DNA of 16,675 bases, from assembly GCA_012841175.1 (NCBI GenBank), contig DUVG01000052.1, forward strand, positions 1 to 16,675, given 5' to 3'. The notes under the pieces were generated by a model. It did no database searches. It was not told the origin of the DNA and was given only the letters and a program-made list of their open reading frames with translations. Below are positions 13,277-16,675 of this stretch, piece by piece. The translations under genes were made by a program, and so were the position numbers. This DNA is from Clostridium sp. GTDB taxonomy: Bacteria; Bacillota; Clostridia; Acetivibrionales; Acetivibrionaceae. Numbering within the stretch: the first letter of the stretch is position 1; each line of letters begins with the position of its first letter.

Positions 13277-15334
13277 GTGTTAAAAAGTAGGTCTGAAAAA
13301 ATTATCTCAGGCGTTACAGGTATTTTTAGAAAAATAAAAGTTAAATTTAGATTGGTTATATCATTTCTTATTCTTTCTATAATACCATTAGTGTTTCTTG
13401 GTGTTTTTTCTTATAATTTATCAAAGAACTCTATAGAAACTAAAATAGAAATGTACTCTAAACAAATTATTGAGCAGGCTGAAAACAACTTATATTTAGA
13501 ACTAGAAAAGCATGGTAATTATGCTATAGAAATATCTAATTCAAAGGATGTACAGGATACGCTAAAAGTTATTAATGAAAGTAATGAAGAATATGAAAGG
13601 TACAAGGCAAATTCTAATTTAAGGGATATAATAAGCAGAAGATTGGCATCAGTAAAGTCTATCAGCTTTGGTTCAATATTTTTAGAAGATGAAATGATTC
13701 ATTATTCAGTGAATAATTATTTAAATAAATATTTTCTAGAAAACAAAGAGATGTTAATAGAAATTGCTGAAAGTGGTGGGGGAAGACCTGTTTGGACATC
13801 AATTGAATATGGAGATTCTTATCACTTAATAAATGTTAAAAAAATAAATAATATTGCAACAAGTAAAAAACTCGGTTATATAGTTATAGGACTTAGGAAT
13901 GAAAGGTTTTTAGATGTATATAAAAACATTAATTTAGGGGAAGGCGCAGATTTATTTATTGTTGATTCTAAAGGTAGGTATATTTCAAACAAAGAAATGA
14001 AAGAACTTGGTAAACTTCATGAAGATGAAAGTTTTATAAATGAAATAATTAAAGAAGAAAGTACCTTATCAGAAACTTTTGATTTTGATGGTCATATGGT
14101 TTCTTATAAATATATTGAAGGAACAGACTGGATTTTGGTGGGAAAAATCCCCTTTTCATACATTAATGAAGAGGCCAACAGTATAAGAAGCTCTGTTCTT
14201 TTCTTTATTAGTATATGTATAATTTTTTCAATACTATTTTCATACCTTATATCTATGAGCATATCTTTTCCTCTTAAGAATATGGAAAAATTAATCAATA
14301 AAGCCAAAGAAGGAATTTTAACTTACAGCATAAAGGATGATAGCAGAGATGAAATAGGGGACGTAATAAGAGGATTTAATCATATGATAGAAAATATACG
14401 AAAACTTATTTTAGAAGTGGATAATTTATCTCAAAAAGTTATAGATAATTCAATATTGGTGAATAAATCTTCTGAGCAATCTAAAATTTCCTCAAGACAA
14501 ATTAGCGAGGTAATGAACCAGGTAGCTATAGGCGCAAGTGATCAAGCAGAAAATTTAGCAGACGGAATTGGAAGTATTAATATTTTAGCAGATGATATTA
14601 ATAAAGTAGAAGAAGATATGAAATTTGTAGCTGAAACGGCAAATGGAACAAAGGAACTGAGCCAAAACTCATTGAATGTAGTAGAAGCTTTAAATGAAAA
14701 AGCATCTCAAACCAGTTGTGCATCAGATCAAGTTATAAAAAATATAAATAATTTAAGTAAGGATATGGAGCAAATAGTTAAAATAACAAAGACCATATCC
14801 ACAATTGCAGACCAGACCAATCTTCTCTCATTAAATGCTTCCATTGAAGCAGCAAAAGCAGGGGAGGCAGGAAGAGGGTTTTCTGTAGTTGCAAATGAGG
14901 TAAAAAAATTAGCAGATCAATCCAAAGAATCATCAAGGGAAATTAAATTTATAATTGATGATATTCTTCAAAAAACTAATGACACTACAAAAGTTGCAGA
15001 TAATGCAAATAAGTTTATGGAAGAGCAAATGAATATTGTTAAGGAGACAGATTCCTCCTTAAAATCTATATATAAATCAATGGAAAGTCTGATGGAACGA
15101 GTAGATAATGTGTCGCAATCAATAAAAAGTGCCCTTGATTCCAAAGAAAATGTGTTAGAATCAATAGAAAATATATCTGCCATATCTGAGGAAACGGCAT
15201 CAATAGCAGAAGAAGTTTCTGCAACAACTCAAGAACAGGTGGCATCATCAGAAGAGTTATCAAAATTATCAAAGAATTTAGATGAAATGTCTAAAAAACT
15301 TAATGAGTCAATATCAGTTTTTAAAGTTAAGTAA
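13277..15334 (+). CDS. Methyl-accepting chemotaxis protein, dCACHE type (receptor 2)
   Basis: This 685-residue chemoreceptor is a paralogue of the receptor upstream of gyrA. The order is the same: a membrane segment at about 26-47, an extracellular dCACHE-like region (LFIVDSKGRYISN and WILVGKIPFSYINEE near its end), a second membrane segment at about 306-328, HAMP, and the cytoplasmic signalling coiled coil with tip IADQTNLLSLNASIEAAKAG from residue 510. The signalling tip and the ESIENISAISE(Q/E)TASIAEEVSATTQEQ tail are nearly identical in the two. The extracellular halves differ strongly, which suggests different ligands. There is no CheR-docking pentapeptide. GTG at 13277 has GAGGTGA seven bases upstream. 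The cytoplasmic N-terminus is about 20 residues shorter than in receptor 1. No clear terminator follows. Confidence 0.93.
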   Translation: MLKSRSEKIISGVTGIFRKIKVKFRLVISFLILSIIPLVFLGVFSYNLSKNSIETKIEMYSKQIIEQAENNLYLELEKHGNYAIEISNSKDVQDTLKVINESNEEYERYKANSNLRDIISRRLASVKSISFGSIFLEDEMIHYSVNNYLNKYFLENKEMLIEIAESGGGRPVWTSIEYGDSYHLINVKKINNIATSKKLGYIVIGLRNERFLDVYKNINLGEGADLFIVDSKGRYISNKEMKELGKLHEDESFINEIIKEESTLSETFDFDGHMVSYKYIEGTDWILVGKIPFSYINEEANSIRSSVLFFISICIIFSILFSYLISMSISFPLKNMEKLINKAKEGILTYSIKDDSRDEIGDVIRGFNHMIENIRKLILEVDNLSQKVIDNSILVNKSSEQSKISSRQISEVMNQVAIGASDQAENLADGIGSINILADDINKVEEDMKFVAETANGTKELSQNSLNVVEALNEKASQTSCASDQVIKNINNLSKDMEQIVKITKTISTIADQTNLLSLNASIEAAKAGEAGRGFSVVANEVKKLADQSKESSREIKFIIDDILQKTNDTTKVADNANKFMEEQMNIVKETDSSLKSIYKSMESLMERVDNVSQSIKSALDSKENVLESIENISAISEETASIAEEVSATTQEQVASSEELSKLSKNLDEMSKKLNESISVFKVK

Positions 15335-15390
15335 AGTAGCTTAGACAAAGAAAATATTATGGTAAATTAATCTTAAGTAATAATTTTCTT

Positions 15391-15431
15391 CACTAAATTT
15401 AATAATAAGGTATATATTATTATCTTTAGTG
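15391..15431 (+). promoter_or_regulatory. Hairpin abutting the deacetylase ribosome binding site
   Basis: The arms 15391-15407 and 15415-15431 pair at 15 of 17 positions, with outer stem CACTAAA/TTTAGTG, inner stem TAATAATA/TATTATTA and a 7-nt loop. The last G of the 3' arm is the first G of the GGAGG ribosome binding site (15431-15435). Folding in the mRNA could hinder ribosome access. As DNA it could instead be an operator. No convincing promoter for the deacetylase was seen in the 109-bp gap. Confidence 0.55.
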
Positions 15432-15443
15432 GAGGATGAGACT

Positions 15444-16331
15444 TTGAAAAACAAACTATCTTTTAAAAAATATTTTTGTTGTATTTCAATTATAGTACTT
15501 ACCGTACTTGTATCATGCAAATATCAAGCCAATCAGAGTCCTTTAGAATTAGAAGAAATACCTGATATAAATAATATACCTCGCACAGGTCAATGGATTA
15601 ATTTAACAGATGAAGAAATTGAAATGATGACCTTAGAAGGTGGCGCAGAAGTAGAAGGAAGAAAACCCCATCCAATATCAAACAATGTACTTCAGTTAAA
15701 ATACCCTAATATTTTAGCTCTTCGTGGTTCATTGACAGATAAAAAAGTTGCATTGACTTTTGATGATGGGCCGGATCCTAGATATACACCTCAAATACTT
15801 GATGTTTTAAAACAATATGATGCTAAGGCTACATTTTTTTTAATTGGAGCAAGAGCAGCAGCACATAGAAGTATAACAGAGAGAATAGTAAATGAAGGGC
15901 ATGCAGTAGGAAACCATACTTATTGGCATCCTAACTTGATTAAAGAGGGAGTAGGAAGATTAGAGTGGGGAGTTAAAGAAACAGAAAATGTCCTAAATGA
16001 TATATTAGGGTATAGGCCAAGCCTATTTCGTGCACCTTATGGAGCATTAAACGAAGAATTAGTAGAGAAGCTTGGTAAAATGGAGTATTCAGCTATAGGC
16101 TGGTCAGTTGATTCTTTAGATTGGATGCAACTTTCACCTGAACAAATTGAAAAAAATGTTTTGAGCAATGTTCATCCTGGTGCAATTATACTTATGCATG
16201 ATGGTGGCCATTGGACAATGGACCTTTTAGGAACAGTACAGTCATTGCATAAGATAATCTCTGAGCTTCAAAAGGATGGAGTTGAATTTGTAACGGTGCC
16301 TGAACTTATTAACATCAGTGATAGAAAGTGA
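15444..16331 (+). CDS. Lipoprotein polysaccharide deacetylase (NodB domain, CE4)
   Basis: This enzyme is predicted to remove acetyl groups from N-acetylated sugars of peptidoglycan or another surface glycan, outside the membrane. The 295-residue product starts at TTG 15444, eight bases after GGAGG. A GTG at 15429 overlaps the binding site and is rejected. The first 25 residues form a lipoprotein signal: basic KNKLSFKK, a hydrophobic core, and lipobox LVSC with C25. The NodB domain (about 100-290) has all five motifs: TFDDGP (D107 general base, D108 metal ligand), HTYWH (H158 and H162 metal ligands), RAPYG (R196), SVDSLDW and LMHDGG. A linker of about 75 residues of unknown fold lies between. 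Whether it acts in vegetative wall, spore cortex or lysozyme resistance cannot be told. It precedes an rRNA promoter region. Confidence 0.93.
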   Translation: MKNKLSFKKYFCCISIIVLTVLVSCKYQANQSPLELEEIPDINNIPRTGQWINLTDEEIEMMTLEGGAEVEGRKPHPISNNVLQLKYPNILALRGSLTDKKVALTFDDGPDPRYTPQILDVLKQYDAKATFFLIGARAAAHRSITERIVNEGHAVGNHTYWHPNLIKEGVGRLEWGVKETENVLNDILGYRPSLFRAPYGALNEELVEKLGKMEYSAIGWSVDSLDWMQLSPEQIEKNVLSNVHPGAIILMHDGGHWTMDLLGTVQSLHKIISELQKDGVEFVTVPELINISDRK

Positions 16332-16449
16332 TTTTATATGCTGTGAATCCTTAAGGGAGCTTTGTTTAATATAAAGTATTAATAATGAGTATAATTAAGA
16401 AATACAAATGCAAATTGAATTAACGGTGATAAACGATGATATAGGACAG

Positions 16450-16478
16450 TTGATATTAATCTGCTAAGCTGATATATT
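16450..16478 (+). promoter_or_regulatory. Upstream sigma-A promoter of an rRNA operon (P1)
   Basis: TTGATA (16450-16455) and TATATT (16473-16478) each match consensus at 5 of 6 bases with a 17-bp spacer and an extended TG. The sequence after it can form a short TGTCG/CGACA hairpin. The gene-free stretch before it, 16332-16449, shows nothing recognisable: no clear terminator for the deacetylase and no open frame. Confidence 0.65.
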
Positions 16479-16504
16479 GATATAGCTGTCGCTTATGACC
16501 GACA

Positions 16505-16558
16505 AGAAAAAAACTTTTTAAAAAAAGTATTGACATAACAAGTGCAGCGTGGTAACAT
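16505..16558 (+). promoter_or_regulatory. Downstream rRNA promoter (P2) with UP-like A/T tracts
   Basis: A perfect TTGACA (16530-16535) lies 17 bp before TAACAT (16553-16558), which has TG one base upstream (extended -10). A/T tracts at 16505-16528 precede it and resemble an UP element. P2 lies 80 bp downstream of P1. Tandem promoters with consensus spacing are typical of rRNA operons in low-GC Gram-positives. Confidence 0.8.
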
Positions 16559-16675
16559 ATAAAAGTCGCTTTTGAGAAGCGCCTCACTTAAGAGAAATAA
16601 GTGGGTTGGACTTTGAAAAGTAAACAGTGTAAATAATGAGAATGGAACTCGTTAATTAATTTGAGTACTTGCGCC
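16559..16675 (+). other. rRNA operon leader with boxA-like site
   Basis: Two hairpins occur: CGCTT/AAGCG at 16567-16581 and CACTTA/TAAGTG (loop AGAGAAA) at about 16585-16602. The motif GGACTTTGAAAAG (16608-16620) follows. Its CTTTGAAAA core is the boxA antitermination and leader element found before 16S rRNA in Bacillus and Clostridia. No conserved 16S start (GAGTTTGATC) is reached before the window ends, so the downstream rRNA gene is inferred. Confidence 0.65.

Noticed and set aside
16332..16675. tRNA or 16S rRNA start at the right edge
   Set aside because: No cloverleaf and no 16S 5' sequence can be identified. Only promoter and leader signals are visible, so no RNA gene is annotated.
1..16675. 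CRISPR array, transposase, prophage, toxin-antitoxin or defence genes
   Set aside because: No spaced direct repeats of CRISPR type, no mobile-element proteins and no orphan small gene pairs were seen. All coding space is occupied by recognised core or chemotaxis genes.

Overview
The window is a low-GC, strongly A+T-biased bacterial chromosome segment from the Firmicutes, most likely class Clostridia. The evidence is the gene order rpmH-rnpA-yidD-yidC-khpB-mnmE-mnmG-rsmG-noc, Gram-positive GGAGG ribosome binding sites, frequent TTG/GTG starts, and a Noc-type ParB protein. Two chemotaxis receptors with sigma-28 promoters indicate a motile organism. All genes are on the + strand. In Firmicutes the rpmH block normally sits beside oriC and points away from it, so the origin is expected just left of base 1.

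Region 1 (1-6800) is the conserved origin-flanking block. Two overlapping promoters and a short tandem repeat precede rpmH (ribosomal protein L34). A small terminator/attenuator separates rpmH from rnpA (RNase P protein). yidD and yidC (membrane protein insertion) and khpB (RNA-binding KH/R3H protein) follow. After a hairpin come mnmE and mnmG, which together modify U34 of tRNA, and rsmG, the 16S rRNA G527 methyltransferase. The theme is RNA processing, translation and membrane insertion.

Region 2 (6801-10228) holds noc, encoding the nucleoid-occlusion DNA-binding protein. It ends in a perfect 22-bp terminator stem and is not followed by the usual soj-spo0J pair. Next comes a dCACHE chemoreceptor gene with an exact sigma-28 promoter and a 36-bp perfect palindrome inside its coding start.

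Region 3 (10229-15334) is gyrA, encoding DNA gyrase subunit A. It has its own sigma-A promoter and terminator and no gyrB beside it. A second, paralogous chemoreceptor follows under another sigma-28 promoter. gyrA is therefore sandwiched between two related receptor genes.

Region 4 (15335-16675) holds a lipoprotein polysaccharide deacetylase gene with a hairpin touching its ribosome binding site. After it come tandem consensus promoters, leader hairpins and a boxA-like element typical of an rRNA operon. The window ends before any recognisable mature 16S rRNA.

I see no mobile element, CRISPR array, tRNA gene or defence system. Most of the window is ordinary core genome. The unusual points are gene-order details and DNA-structure signals: the gyrA/chemoreceptor sandwich, the coding palindrome, the dyad cluster before yidD, and the hairpin at the deacetylase ribosome binding site.
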